A stretch of 64,000 bases of DNA, taken from contig JACIYN010000023.1 of assembly GCA_014359885.1 (NCBI GenBank), forward strand, positions 1 through 64,000. Direction: 5' to 3'. The notes beneath the pieces were generated by a model. It saw only the letters and a list, made by a program, of their open reading frames with translations. It was not told the DNA's origin and did no database searches. A program made the position numbers and the translations under genes. Numbering within the stretch: position 1 is the first letter of the stretch; every line of letters starts with the position of its first letter. The DNA is from Desulfacinum sp. Lineage in GTDB: Bacteria; Desulfobacterota; Syntrophobacteria; Syntrophobacterales; DSM-9756. This document shows positions 26,498-35,694 of this stretch, piece by piece.

Positions 26498-29407
26498 ATG
26501 GTGCTGGACCAAGCCCGCCGCATCTTGAAAACCGTCTTCGGCTACGACGACTTTATCTTCTTGCAGGAGCGGATCCTGGAAAACGTGCTGGAACGCCGGG
26601 ACACCCTGGCCGTCATGCCCACGGGCGGAGGAAAATCCGTGTGCTACCAGATCCCGGCTCTGCTCTGGGACGGCCTCACCGTGGTGGTCTCCCCCCTCAT
26701 CTCACTCATGAAGGACCAGGTGGACCAGCTCCGAACCCTGGGCGTTCCCGCCGTCATGCTCAACAGCTCCCTTACGGAAGAGCAGTACCGCTCCACCGTG
26801 GCCGGCGTCCGCGCCGGCCGGGCCCGGATCGTCTACCTGGCGCCGGAGACGGCCCGCCACCCGGCGGTGATGGATCTCCTGAGATCCTGCCGGGTGGAAC
26901 TGCTCGCCATCGACGAGGCCCACTGCATTTCCGAATGGGGCCCGGATTTCCGCCCCGAGTACCGGAGGCTTTCCGAACTTCGGGACACCTTCCCCGACGC
27001 CGTCTGCCTCGCCCTCACCGCCACGGCCACGCCCCGGGTGCGCCGGGACATCCTGGAGTGCCTCCGGATGTCGTCCGCCGCCGAGGTGGTGGCGGGGTTC
27101 AACCGGGAAAACCTTTTCCTGAAGGTGGACTACAAGGTGGACCCGTTGGGCCAGGTCCTGGGGGTGATCGGGCGCTTTCCCGGAGACTCCGGCATCATCT
27201 ACTGCCACACGCGCCGGCGCGTGGATTCCCTGTGCCGGTCCCTCCAGGACCGGGGGATCCCGGCGGCGGCCTACCACGCGGGCCTGGACGACGCCCAACG
27301 CCGCCGGGCCCAGGAACTCTTCGTGGGGGACGAGATCCGGGTCATGGTGGCCACGGTGGCCTTCGGCATGGGCATCGACAAGTCCAACGTCCGCTACGTG
27401 GTCCACTACGATCTTCCCAAGAACCTGGAAGGCTATTACCAGGAGATCGGCCGGTCGGGACGCGACGGCCTGCCGGCTGAATGCGTCCTGCTCTTTTCCT
27501 ACGCCGATGCGGCCGGGAGGCGCCGGCTCATCCAACGCCTGGAAGATCCCCTCCTTCGCCGGGCCGCCGCCGCGCAGCTGGACGCCATGGTGCGATTCGC
27601 GGAAACGGAATCCTGCCGCCGAATTCCCCTGCTGGGCTACTTCGGTGAACGGGCGCCGGAGGGAAGCTGCGGCATGTGCGACAACTGCAGGGAACCCGAG
27701 CGCCCCGCCCTGGACGTGACCGTTCCCGCCCAGAAGCTTCTTTCCTGCGTGGTGAGGACGGGCCAGAGGTTCGGGGCGGGCCACGTGGTCTCCGTTTTGT
27801 GCGGATCCAAGACGAAAAGGATTCTCGAAAACCGCCACCACCAACTGTCCACCTACGGCATCGGCACGGAATTCTCCCCGCGCGGGTGGCGGTCCCTGGC
27901 CGAATGCCTCACGTGGCGGGGCCTGCTGGAACGGGACCCGGAATTCGGGGCGCTGCGCCTCACCCGGGAGGGCTGGGAGGTGCTTCGGTCGCGGCGCCCG
28001 ATCTGCGTGCGCTGGCACCCGCCGGAAGAGGCCGTGCCCGGTCAGGCGGCGGACGCGGACGCGGAAGAGGCGGCCTTTCCCCGGGAACTCTTTGAGCGGC
28101 TTCGGGGAAAACGGCGGGAATGGGCCCGGTCGTTGGGGGTGCCTCCCTACGTGATCTTTTCCGACCGCAGCCTGGCGGACATGGCCGCCCGGATGCCCCA
28201 AACCCGGGAAGAGATGCTCGCCGTGCACGGGGTGGGGGAGGGAAAGCTGGAAAGGTTCGGCGAGGATTTCCTTTCGGTCATCCGGGAGTTTCGCCGCGAA
28301 CACCCCGACGTCCAGCCGATCCCGGCGGCGCCATCCCCGGCCCGCAAATCGCGCCCTTCCGACCCGACAGGGCGCCACCACCAGGTGGCGAAGGCCTTCA
28401 ACCGGGGAAGGTCCCTGGACGATCTTAGCCGGGATTTCGGCATCCGGAAACGGACCGTGATCGGGCACCTGCGACGTTACCAGATGGAAGGCGGCGCGCT
28501 GCGGGAAGAAGGGCTCCTGGAGGCGGTGGAGGTTCCGGACGCGGTGCGCCGCCAGGTGGACGAAGCCTTCGACCGCCTGGGCTGCGATTTCTTGAGACCC
28601 GTCCACGATGCCCTGGACGGGCAGGTGGACTACGACAGCCTGAGCCTCCTCCGGCTCCTTTACGTCAACCGTCGCATCCGCGAAGGGGAAGGGGCGGGGG
28701 CTCCGGGCGGCGCGGCGCAGGGCACGGTCACGTTTGTCTGTCTTGCCAATTCGCGAAAGTACGCCGGCCGGTGCATCGCCGGGAAGCTCTGGGACGGGAG
28801 GGGGCCGGGGCCCTGGATCCGCCCGGTGGGTCCCGGGCCCACGGGGGAGCTGGACCCGGAGGCGCTGCACTATGACGACGGGGAGCCGATCCGGCTTCTG
28901 GATCTGGTGCGCGCCCCGGTGGGCGGGCCCTGCGGCCCGGCCCATCAACCGGAAAACCGGCTCCTGGGCGACGGCCCGCTCCGCCGTCTCGGGAATTTTC
29001 CGCCGGACCGGGTGGAAGAACTGTGCGACCCGGTGGAAACCCTCTGGATCATCGGAAACAGCAGCTTCGCGGGCGTCAACGACCGCATGAGCCTGGATCA
29101 GACGACGCAGGCCCCCGCCGGGTCGCTCCTCTTCATCGAGCCGGACAGTCTGGCGTTCCGCATCGCCCTCAACAGCAAGGGACTCAAGAAAGTCTGGGCC
29201 GAATTCTTCTTTCGCGGTATCCCTTATCGGCTCAGCGTGACGGACCCGGCGGTGGAAGCGGCGCTTCTGGACCGGGACCCGGGCGTCTTTCCCGTGCCCG
29301 GCCGGGTCTTCGTGACCGTAAGCCTGAGCGAACCCTTCGAAGGACACATCTACAAGCTGGCGGCCGCCGTGGTGCGAGCCGCCCACGGGCAAGGGGAAAG
29401 AAAGTGA
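26498..29407 (+). CDS. recQ: RecQ helicase with HTH and long C-terminal extension
   Basis: A 969-residue protein; typical RecQ is 600-730. Domains in order: SF2 helicase lobes with Walker A PTGGGKS (41-47) and DEAH (139-142), motif VI QEIGRSGRDG (315-324), zinc site C373, C391, C394 and C397, winged helix, HRDC domain (about 525-600), a helix-turn-helix of the HTH_40 type (625-725), and an extra region (744-965). That last region begins TFVCLANSRKYAGRCIAGKL and continues with ENRLL and LLFIEPDSL; it resembles what has been named a dual-OB domain. I chose ATG 26498 for its GGAAAGGAG box. The stop codon overlaps the GTG of the next gene (GTGA), so it is translationally coupled to two DUF488 genes. 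This implies action together on DNA. Confidence 0.92.
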   Translation: MVLDQARRILKTVFGYDDFIFLQERILENVLERRDTLAVMPTGGGKSVCYQIPALLWDGLTVVVSPLISLMKDQVDQLRTLGVPAVMLNSSLTEEQYRSTVAGVRAGRARIVYLAPETARHPAVMDLLRSCRVELLAIDEAHCISEWGPDFRPEYRRLSELRDTFPDAVCLALTATATPRVRRDILECLRMSSAAEVVAGFNRENLFLKVDYKVDPLGQVLGVIGRFPGDSGIIYCHTRRRVDSLCRSLQDRGIPAAAYHAGLDDAQRRRAQELFVGDEIRVMVATVAFGMGIDKSNVRYVVHYDLPKNLEGYYQEIGRSGRDGLPAECVLLFSYADAAGRRRLIQRLEDPLLRRAAAAQLDAMVRFAETESCRRIPLLGYFGERAPEGSCGMCDNCREPERPALDVTVPAQKLLSCVVRTGQRFGAGHVVSVLCGSKTKRILENRHHQLSTYGIGTEFSPRGWRSLAECLTWRGLLERDPEFGALRLTREGWEVLRSRRPICVRWHPPEEAVPGQAADADAEEAAFPRELFERLRGKRREWARSLGVPPYVIFSDRSLADMAARMPQTREEMLAVHGVGEGKLERFGEDFLSVIREFRREHPDVQPIPAAPSPARKSRPSDPTGRHHQVAKAFNRGRSLDDLSRDFGIRKRTVIGHLRRYQMEGGALREEGLLEAVEVPDAVRRQVDEAFDRLGCDFLRPVHDALDGQVDYDSLSLLRLLYVNRRIREGEGAGAPGGAAQGTVTFVCLANSRKYAGRCIAGKLWDGRGPGPWIRPVGPGPTGELDPEALHYDDGEPIRLLDLVRAPVGGPCGPAHQPENRLLGDGPLRRLGNFPPDRVEELCDPVETLWIIGNSSFAGVNDRMSLDQTTQAPAGSLLFIEPDSLAFRIALNSKGLKKVWAEFFFRGIPYRLSVTDPAVEAALLDRDPGVFPVPGRVFVTVSLSEPFEGHIYKLAAAVVRAAHGQGERK

Positions 29408-30039
29408 AGGAACTCTACACCATCGGCCATTCCAACCATCCCGTGGAAACCTTCCTGGATCTCCTGCACCGCCACGAAATCACCGCCCTGGCCGACGTGC
29501 GATCCAGCCCGTACAGCCGGTACAACCCCCAGTACAACCGGGAGAACCTGAAGCCGGTGCTGGCTCAAGCCGGCATCGCCTACGTCTACCTGGGAAGGGA
29601 ACTGGGGCCGCGCTCCGATGACCCGGCCTGCTACGACAACGGCCGGGTGAGCTACGAGAAACTGGCGCAGACGGATCTTTTCCGCTCCGGTCTGGACCGG
29701 CTTCGAAAGGGGCTGGAAACCCACCGGGTCGCCCTCCTGTGCGCCGAAAAGGATCCCATCGTCTGCCACCGCATGATCCTCATCTGCCGGGCTCTTCGGT
29801 CCGAACCCGTCGTCATCCGCCACATCCTGGAAGACGGTTCCCTGGAAACCCTGCAGGCGGCGGAAAGGCGCCTGATGGTTCAGCTCAAGATGCGGCAGAT
29901 GACCCTTTTCGACCGCGCCCTGGACGACCTCGTCCTGCGGGCCTACGCCAGGCAGGCGGAACGCATCGCCCACCGGCCCGACGAGCCGGACCGGGAAGAC
30001 CCGGAAGACGAAATCCCTGAAATCGAACACGAACCCTAA
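29404..30039 (+). CDS. DUF488 family protein, long form
   Basis: A 211-residue DUF488 protein. The family signature is clear: YTIGHSNHPVETFLDLL at the start, ADVRSSPYSRY, and CAEKDPIVCHRMILI near residue 120 with the invariant Cys-x7-CHR pattern. DUF488 has no assigned activity; its conserved Cys/His/Arg set suggests an enzymatic or nucleotide-binding role. The GTG start overlaps the recQ stop. The C-terminal tail is acidic (DEPDREDPEDEIPEIEHEP). Confidence 0.88.
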   Translation: MKELYTIGHSNHPVETFLDLLHRHEITALADVRSSPYSRYNPQYNRENLKPVLAQAGIAYVYLGRELGPRSDDPACYDNGRVSYEKLAQTDLFRSGLDRLRKGLETHRVALLCAEKDPIVCHRMILICRALRSEPVVIRHILEDGSLETLQAAERRLMVQLKMRQMTLFDRALDDLVLRAYARQAERIAHRPDEPDREDPEDEIPEIEHEP

Positions 30040-30056
30040 CCCCCAGGGGACATCCC

Positions 30057-30497
30057 ATGACCGTCACTCTCTTTACCATCGGTTTTACGCAAAAGAGCGC
30101 CGAGGAATTTTTCACGCGGCTGCAACAAGCCGGGGTCCGGCGCGTGTTGGACATCCGGCTCAATAACACGTCCCAGCTGGCCGGATTCGCCAAGAAGGGC
30201 GATCTGCGCTATTTCCTGAAGGCCATCGCGGGGATCGACTACCGGCACCTGCCGGAACTGGCCCCGACCAGGGAGATCATGGAAGGATTCAAGAAACGGG
30301 GCGGCGGATGGGACCGCTACGAAAAGGAATTCCTGGAACTGCTGGAAAGCCGCAGGATTGGGGAACGGATCCGGCCGGAAGACGTCCACATGGGCTGCCT
30401 GTTGTGCAGCGAGCCCGCCCCCGAGCACTGCCACCGCCGGCTGGTGGCCGAATACCTGGCGGCCCGGTGGCCGGACGTGAACATCGTGCACCTGTGA
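30057..30497 (+). CDS. DUF488 family protein, short form
   Basis: A 146-residue paralogue of the preceding protein with the same architecture: FTIGFTQKSAEEFF, VLDIRLNN, and CSEPAPEHCHRRLV. It starts 17 bp after the previous stop, with CCCAGGGGACATCCC upstream. Two different DUF488 proteins behind one helicase suggest a heterodimer or two steps, which is an inference. Confidence 0.88.
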   Translation: MTVTLFTIGFTQKSAEEFFTRLQQAGVRRVLDIRLNNTSQLAGFAKKGDLRYFLKAIAGIDYRHLPELAPTREIMEGFKKRGGGWDRYEKEFLELLESRRIGERIRPEDVHMGCLLCSEPAPEHCHRRLVAEYLAARWPDVNIVHL

Positions 30498-30511
30498 ACC
30501 GACACGGGCAA

Positions 30512-30636
30512 TCCCCCGTCATCCGTCATCCGTCATCCGTCATCCGTTATCCGTTATCCGTTATCCGCTATCCGTCATCCGTCAACCGTCATCCGTCACT
30601 CATCACCCGTCACTCGTCACTCGTCACTCGTCACGG
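30512..30636. repeat. Degenerate heptanucleotide array (CATCCGT type)
   Basis: About sixteen tandem copies of a 7-bp unit, mostly CATCCGT or TATCCGT and grading into CACTCGT to the right. The array ends inside the last codons of the amidase gene on the minus strand and supplies its TGA stop (30631-30633). A related array lies at 44452-44545. Confidence 0.85.
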
Positions 30637-31431
30637 ATCACGAAACAAATCCCGACGCCGGTGCTCCAAGGCGGGGAGCTTCCGGCGCACCTCGGCCACC
30701 CGCCGGGGGGAGATCTCCGCCAGAATGAGATCTTCCCCTTCCCCCGCCGAGGCCGTGGGCACGCCGAAGGGATCGAAGACGGCGCTCCGGCCGCAGAAGG
30801 CTCCGCCCACCAGGTTGCAGCCCGCCGTGTAGCAGGTGTTTTCGATGGCCCGGGCCCGAAGGAGCGTCCACCAGTGGTCTTCCTTCAGGATCCCCTGGTA
30901 CCAGGCGGAGGGTACGATCACCAGATCGGCACCCTCGTTGGAGAGACGTCGGAAGATCTCGGGGAACCGAAGATCGTAGCAGATGGCGAGGCCCATCCGC
31001 ACTCCCCGGAAGGAAAAGACCTCCGGGGGCGCCGCGCCCGGGGCCATGGTGTCCGATTCGCGCACGTTCAGGGCATCGAAGAGGTGCACCTTTCGGTATC
31101 GGGAAAGGAGCGAGCCGTCCGGGCCGACGGCCGCCGCCGTGTTGTAGGCCCGCTCCGGATCCGGAGAGGGTTCCCACAGTCCGAAGACCACGGCCGCGCC
31201 GAGCCGGCGGGCCAGCCGGGCCATGCCGTCCAGGAAGGTTGCGCTTTCCCGGGCAAGGAGGGAAGGCGGGCGGTCCTTTCCCGGAAGGGCCATGAACATC
31301 TCGGGAAAGACCACCAGCGTCGCCCCCCTCCGCACCGCCTCTTTTCCAAGCCTTCCGGCCATCTCCAGGTTTGCGGCCGGATCCGGCCTTCCCTCCACCT
31401 GCGCCAGCGCCACCGTAACGGCGTCCGTCAT
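30631..31431 (-). CDS. Carbon-nitrogen hydrolase (nitrilase superfamily amidase)
   Basis: A 266-residue enzyme with the full catalytic set: E44 (VVFPEMF), K114 (YRKVHLFD) and C151 (AICYDLRFPE). The family includes omega-amidase and other small-amide hydrolases; length and motifs (LRFPEIFR) match the omega-amidase/YafV branch best, but the substrate is uncertain. I chose ATG 31431 for AGGAGAAGCAGGAG upstream. The last two codons and stop lie in the heptamer array. It diverges from the lysR gene. Confidence 0.88.
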   Translation of the reverse strand: MTDAVTVALAQVEGRPDPAANLEMAGRLGKEAVRRGATLVVFPEMFMALPGKDRPPSLLARESATFLDGMARLARRLGAAVVFGLWEPSPDPERAYNTAAAVGPDGSLLSRYRKVHLFDALNVRESDTMAPGAAPPEVFSFRGVRMGLAICYDLRFPEIFRRLSNEGADLVIVPSAWYQGILKEDHWWTLLRARAIENTCYTAGCNLVGGAFCGRSAVFDPFGVPTASAGEGEDLILAEISPRRVAEVRRKLPALEHRRRDLFRDP

Positions 31432-31606
31432 CTCCTGCTTCTCCTTCTGTTCGAATATGCATTCCCGTGGCCATTGTCGGAAATCGGCAAACCCCCGGCA
31501 TTCCTGACGCATGGGATCCGTTGTCCGCACCTTGAGAATGGGGCGGGATCGGGATATGAGTCAATAAGATCATCGGACACACCTCCCGCCCGAAGGGAAC
31601 TTCCAG

Positions 31607-32515
31607 ATGGAATGGAATCTGTTCTCCCTCAAGGTTTTCTCCGAAGTGGTCCGCCGAAACAATTTCACGAAGGCGGCCAGGGCCCTGGGGTTGACCCAGC
31701 CGGCGGTAAGCCAGCAGATACAGAATCTGGAAAAGCAAGCGGGTTGCCCGCTCATGGTCCGCAAACGGATGGGAGGCGTGAGCCTCACCGAAGCCGGCAA
31801 GGTGGTCTGGGGCTATGCCCAAAAGATGGCCGAGCTGCTCCGGGACATGGAAAGGGAACTGGAGCCCTGGACGTCCAACCGAAACCAATCCATCACCCTC
31901 GGATGCTGCTGCATCGCCGGGGAGCACATCGTGCCCTCCTATACGGTGGCCTTCAAAGAGAGAAGGCCCCATGTGACCGTGCACTGCCACGTGGGACGAT
32001 GTGCCGACATCTTCGGGCGCGTCCTGGATGGAACGCTGGATGTGGCCGTCGCCGGGGTTCCGCCACGGGACCCGCGCCTCGCGTACGTCCCCTTCGTCCG
32101 GATGCCCCTGGCGTTTTTCGAAGCCGGCCGGGATTCACCGAGGCGCCTGTCCATCCAGGGCCTGGTCCGGGAGCCTGTCGTGCTCCGCGAAGAAGGTTCG
32201 GGAACCCGCTGGGCGCTGCTGAAATTCCTGGAAGACAACGGCCTGCGGCTCGACGATTGCTGCGTGGTGGCCACGTCGGAAAGCAACGAGGCCGTCAAGG
32301 AGATGGTCGCCAACGGCCTGGCGTGGTCCATTCTTCCCCTGGTGGTCATTCAAAGGGAGGTGGACCAGGGGCGCTTGACGCCCATCGAGATCGAGGAAGG
32401 CTGCCCGCCCCAGGAATTTTACGTGGTCCGCCGAAAGCACCGCATCCCGGACGGCCCCCGGAAAGAATTCATCCAGCTGCTGCTCCACGGAAAATCCCCC
32501 GAAAACAAGGCGTGA
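31607..32515 (+). CDS. LysR-family transcriptional regulator
   Basis: A 302-residue regulator: winged helix-turn-helix at residues 1-62 (FTKAARALGLTQPAVSQQIQ, of which LTQPAVSQQI is diagnostic) and a substrate-binding domain over residues 90-295. A cluster of cysteines (LGCCCIAGEH, residues 98-105) begins the effector domain, which could give redox or metal sensing, though this is an inference. It sits between the amidase (divergent) and the molybdoenzyme (same strand) and may control either. Confidence 0.92.
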   Translation: MEWNLFSLKVFSEVVRRNNFTKAARALGLTQPAVSQQIQNLEKQAGCPLMVRKRMGGVSLTEAGKVVWGYAQKMAELLRDMERELEPWTSNRNQSITLGCCCIAGEHIVPSYTVAFKERRPHVTVHCHVGRCADIFGRVLDGTLDVAVAGVPPRDPRLAYVPFVRMPLAFFEAGRDSPRRLSIQGLVREPVVLREEGSGTRWALLKFLEDNGLRLDDCCVVATSESNEAVKEMVANGLAWSILPLVVIQREVDQGRLTPIEIEEGCPPQEFYVVRRKHRIPDGPRKEFIQLLLHGKSPENKA

Positions 32516-32868
32516 TCCTGGGCCTTTTGAGCCTCAACCCACCCTATAATTTCTCCTTATAAGGCCAGAAAAACTTTCAATTGGACAGCATCCGCCCCGC
32601 CTGCTTATGCGTAAAGAAGCGGAACGTTTCCGTGCGCCCTCCGGGTCCTCTCTCCACGCCGCCTTTTTTCAGCTCGTTTCCGTCCCGAAGCACCTGCTGC
32701 GCTTCCGCCACCTCTTTCGTAATGCGTCACCAACCGAACCACCCCCTGCTCCTTCAGGCTCGGAACCACCTTCACCCGCCGGCGCACGGGCGCGGCACAG
32801 GGTTTCCCCCGGGGTCCACCGGGGACTCCGACGCGGGATGCGAACCGGCAAAGGAAGGAGGGACGGCC
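32516..32868. other. Leader region upstream of the molybdoenzyme gene
   Basis: 353 bp with no gene. A perfect TATAAT (32545-32550) lies 30 bases after lysR, but I find no good -35 at the right spacing, so a promoter is only possible. The frame open across the region has poor coding character. Confidence 0.4.
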
Positions 32869-35073
32869 ATGGCACAGCTCAGCCGCCGGGAATTTCTGCA
32901 ATGGAGCACGGGAGGGATCGCCGCCGCAGCCCTTTCCGATTGGGTTTTCTTCAGGAAGATGGTCGGGGCGGGATCCGACGAGGGGGAGAAGCTCTATTAC
33001 CACGCCTGCCACATCTGCGACTGCAACTGCGGCATGGTCTATCAGCTGCAAAACGGTCGCATCGTGGAAATGCGGGGGAATCCGGCGGACAAACTGGGTT
33101 CCGCCGGAAAGCTTTGCGTCAAGGGCTATTCCACACCCCGCCTTTATCATGACCCGTGCCGTCTGTCCCATCCTCTGCGGAGGACCAACCCGAGGAAAGG
33201 GCGCGACGAGGATCCCGCCTGGAAGATCATCACCTGGGAGGAGGCCTTTGAGTTGGTCGGCGAGCAGTTTCGGCGCGTCTACGACCGGTACGGTCCCGAA
33301 GCCATCCTCCTCTTTGCGCGCCCGAAACCCTGGGACACCCATCTTTGGTATTCCATCGGCACGCCCAACCAGCTGTGCCACGTGGACACGTGCTACATCA
33401 ACCACGAAATAGCGGGAATGGCCGTCTGCGGCCAGCGCATCTGGGGATGGGACTTTTCCAAAGCCAAATACATCCTTGGGTTCGGCTACGACCAGGTGGG
33501 CAAGAGCAAGAACATCCACCAGCGGGAATTCATGGAAGCGCGCCGAAACGGGGCCAGGATCGTCATCTTCGATCCCAGGCTTTCCGAGACGGCTCAAAAG
33601 GCGGATCTATGGGTTCCCATCCGGCCGGGAACGGATGCGGCCGCCCTTCTCGCCCTGATCCACGTGATCGTCCACGAAGGCCTGTACGACAAGCAGTTCG
33701 TGGAGACCTACACGGTGGGATTGGACAAACTGAAAGACCACGTGGCCAAGTACACCCCCCAGTGGGCGCAGGCGATTTGCGACGTCCCGGCCCAAACCCT
33801 CGCTCAGATCGCCCGGGAATTCGCCACCACGCGGCCGGCGACCCTGGCGTACCACAAACGCGACGCCGGGGGACCCGTCTTCATGAACTCCTTCCAAACC
33901 GCCCATGCCATGGTGATTCTTCAGGCCCTGGTGGGTTCCCTGGACCGGCCGGGAGGACTCTTTTTCCCCAGGAAACCCAAGCTCCCTTCCATCCAGAAAG
34001 TCTACGGTCTTTCCTACCCGGACTTCCACGGCAAGCCGCGCTTCGACGACCCGGAAAACCTCACGCCGTTGGCCTATAAGGCCAAGAAAGCCGGATTCAG
34101 TACGGCCGCCGACGCCATCCTCAACGACACCAACCCCCGTGTGGCCCTCTTCCACAAGTACAACACCACCTCCTTTCCCAACCCCCAACATCTCGAAGAA
34201 GCTCTCAAGAGGCTGGATTTCATCGTCAACGTGGACATGTATCTGACGGAGCTGGGCATGTATGCGGACGTCATCCTTCCGGAAAACCTTTGGATCGAAA
34301 ACGGAGGGTTGACCGTTCGCACCTACCAGGCGGCGCGGCCCCAGGTGCTCTTGGACGAAGGGGCTCCCAGGCTCAAGGACACCAAGAGTTACGGCGAGAT
34401 CGTCAACGGCATCCTGGCCGCCATGAAACTTTACGACTTTGCGGTGGATCCCAAGAAGCTGAAAGCCGCGCAGTGGGCGGCCCTGGGCCTGGACGAGGAC
34501 AAGCTGCGCAAGACCGGCGGCGTTTTCGACAGTGGCGATCCGTTCCGGCCTTCGGAGCAGTTCAAGACCCCCAGCGGCAAGATCGAACTCTACAGCACGG
34601 TCCTGGAAAAAGCGGGGCATTCCCCCATGCCGGAATGGGTGGAACCGGCCGCCCGGCCGACCCCCGAATACCCCTACTACATCGTCACGCACCACCTGCC
34701 GTGGATGCGTATGCTCAAAAACGCCAACGACCCCATTCTCAAGGACCTGCAATGCGAAAACAAGGCCCACATCCATCCCAGCCTCGCCCGCAAACTCGGG
34801 GTCAAGGACAAAGACCTGGTGTGGGTGGAATCCCCCGTGGGCCGCATCAAGCTCAAGGTGGCGATTACCGAAGGAATTCGCCCTGACACCATCATGACGG
34901 AACACGGGTTCGGCATCTGGGCCAAAGGGCGGTGTCGGGGATTCGGCTGGGGACAAAACGAAGGGGAAATCCTTCCCGACAGAACCCTTGCGGAGATGAA
35001 GCGATGGAAACAGCACGCAGCAGGTCGCGGAGTGGGCATTTGCGATACGACCGTCCGGATCACCAGGGCGTGA
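32869..35073 (+). CDS. Molybdopterin oxidoreductase, Psr/Phs-type catalytic subunit, Tat-exported
   Basis: A 734-residue enzyme of the DMSO-reductase superfamily. The N-terminus has a twin-arginine signal (SRREFLQW, residues 5-12). The [4Fe-4S] site is C47-x2-C50-x3-C54-x28-C83, and C175 in HVDTCYINH is a candidate molybdenum ligand, as in polysulfide and thiosulfate reductases (C173 in the Thermus PsrA structure). The length matches PsrA/PhsA. The start ATG 32869 has AAGGAAGGAGGGA. It lies upstream of a TorD chaperone and an iron-sulfur subunit, making a periplasmic two-subunit enzyme. The substrate could be polysulfide, thiosulfate, tetrathionate or an arsenic species. Confidence 0.88.
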   Translation: MAQLSRREFLQWSTGGIAAAALSDWVFFRKMVGAGSDEGEKLYYHACHICDCNCGMVYQLQNGRIVEMRGNPADKLGSAGKLCVKGYSTPRLYHDPCRLSHPLRRTNPRKGRDEDPAWKIITWEEAFELVGEQFRRVYDRYGPEAILLFARPKPWDTHLWYSIGTPNQLCHVDTCYINHEIAGMAVCGQRIWGWDFSKAKYILGFGYDQVGKSKNIHQREFMEARRNGARIVIFDPRLSETAQKADLWVPIRPGTDAAALLALIHVIVHEGLYDKQFVETYTVGLDKLKDHVAKYTPQWAQAICDVPAQTLAQIAREFATTRPATLAYHKRDAGGPVFMNSFQTAHAMVILQALVGSLDRPGGLFFPRKPKLPSIQKVYGLSYPDFHGKPRFDDPENLTPLAYKAKKAGFSTAADAILNDTNPRVALFHKYNTTSFPNPQHLEEALKRLDFIVNVDMYLTELGMYADVILPENLWIENGGLTVRTYQAARPQVLLDEGAPRLKDTKSYGEIVNGILAAMKLYDFAVDPKKLKAAQWAALGLDEDKLRKTGGVFDSGDPFRPSEQFKTPSGKIELYSTVLEKAGHSPMPEWVEPAARPTPEYPYYIVTHHLPWMRMLKNANDPILKDLQCENKAHIHPSLARKLGVKDKDLVWVESPVGRIKLKVAITEGIRPDTIMTEHGFGIWAKGRCRGFGWGQNEGEILPDRTLAEMKRWKQHAAGRGVGICDTTVRITRA

Positions 35074-35690
35074 AGCCGTTGGACGCGTCACGGGCCGACC
35101 ATCTGGCGCCCATCCTGGCCTGGGCCAAGACGGCCGCGCGTTATCCGTCCACGGCGGCCCACCTGGAGGCGGCCCTGGAAGGATCGGAGCCCGTGGTCCA
35201 TTGGCTGGCTTCCGCGCACCCCCTTCTGGAAGAGCTGTTGACCCGCTGGATGGACATGCCGGAGACCACCCTGGAAGCCCATCAGGTGGAATACACCCGG
35301 CTCTTTATGGCCCGGTGGGGCGGCGTTCCCGCCCCTCTTTACGCATCGTGGTATCTGGACCGGGAAACCTTTCGGGGAGACGCCGCGGAAGCGGCCATGG
35401 GCTTTTACGCGCAGTGGGGGGTACAGTGGCGGGAGACGACCTTCAAGGAACCGCCCGATCACCTGGCGGTGGAACTGGAGTTCCTGGAGATTCTTTGCCG
35501 GGCCGTCCGGGAGGGCGTTGCGCGAGAGGATCGGGACCGGCACGTCGCTTCCGCGCTCTGGCAGGATTTCCGCCTCTCCCATCTCGATCAGTGGGTCCCC
35601 CGGTGCGCCCAAGCCATGGAACGCCACGCCGTCCAGCCCCTTTACAGGACGCTGGCTCTCACACTGACTCAATTTTGCCGGGAGGAGTAG
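35004..35690 (+). CDS. TorD-family maturation chaperone
   Basis: A 228-residue all-helical protein of the TorD/DmsD family, which binds Tat-type molybdoenzyme precursors and aids cofactor insertion. A family-like motif is EYTRLFMARWGGVPAPLYASWYL (key part EYTRLF plus PAPLY), with the C-terminal helix HLDQWVP. I chose ATG 35004 for the GGAGATGAAGCG box; it overlaps the enzyme gene by 70 bp. GTG 35070 (GTGA overlap) is an alternative and would give 206 residues. Confidence 0.8.
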   Translation: METARSRSRSGHLRYDRPDHQGVKPLDASRADHLAPILAWAKTAARYPSTAAHLEAALEGSEPVVHWLASAHPLLEELLTRWMDMPETTLEAHQVEYTRLFMARWGGVPAPLYASWYLDRETFRGDAAEAAMGFYAQWGVQWRETTFKEPPDHLAVELEFLEILCRAVREGVAREDRDRHVASALWQDFRLSHLDQWVPRCAQAMERHAVQPLYRTLALTLTQFCREE

Positions 35691-35694
35691 GATC

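Noticed and set aside
26702..29392. Open frame of 896 codons on the minus strand across recQ
   Set aside because: Antisense to RecQ with its intact helicase motifs; no independent support.
30512..30636. CRISPR-like array
   Set aside because: The 7-bp units are tandem with no spacers, so this is a simple sequence repeat.
32581..32868. N-terminal extension of the molybdoenzyme
   Set aside because: The extra 96 codons have poor coding character and would hide the Tat signal, which begins just after ATG 32869 with its own ribosome site.
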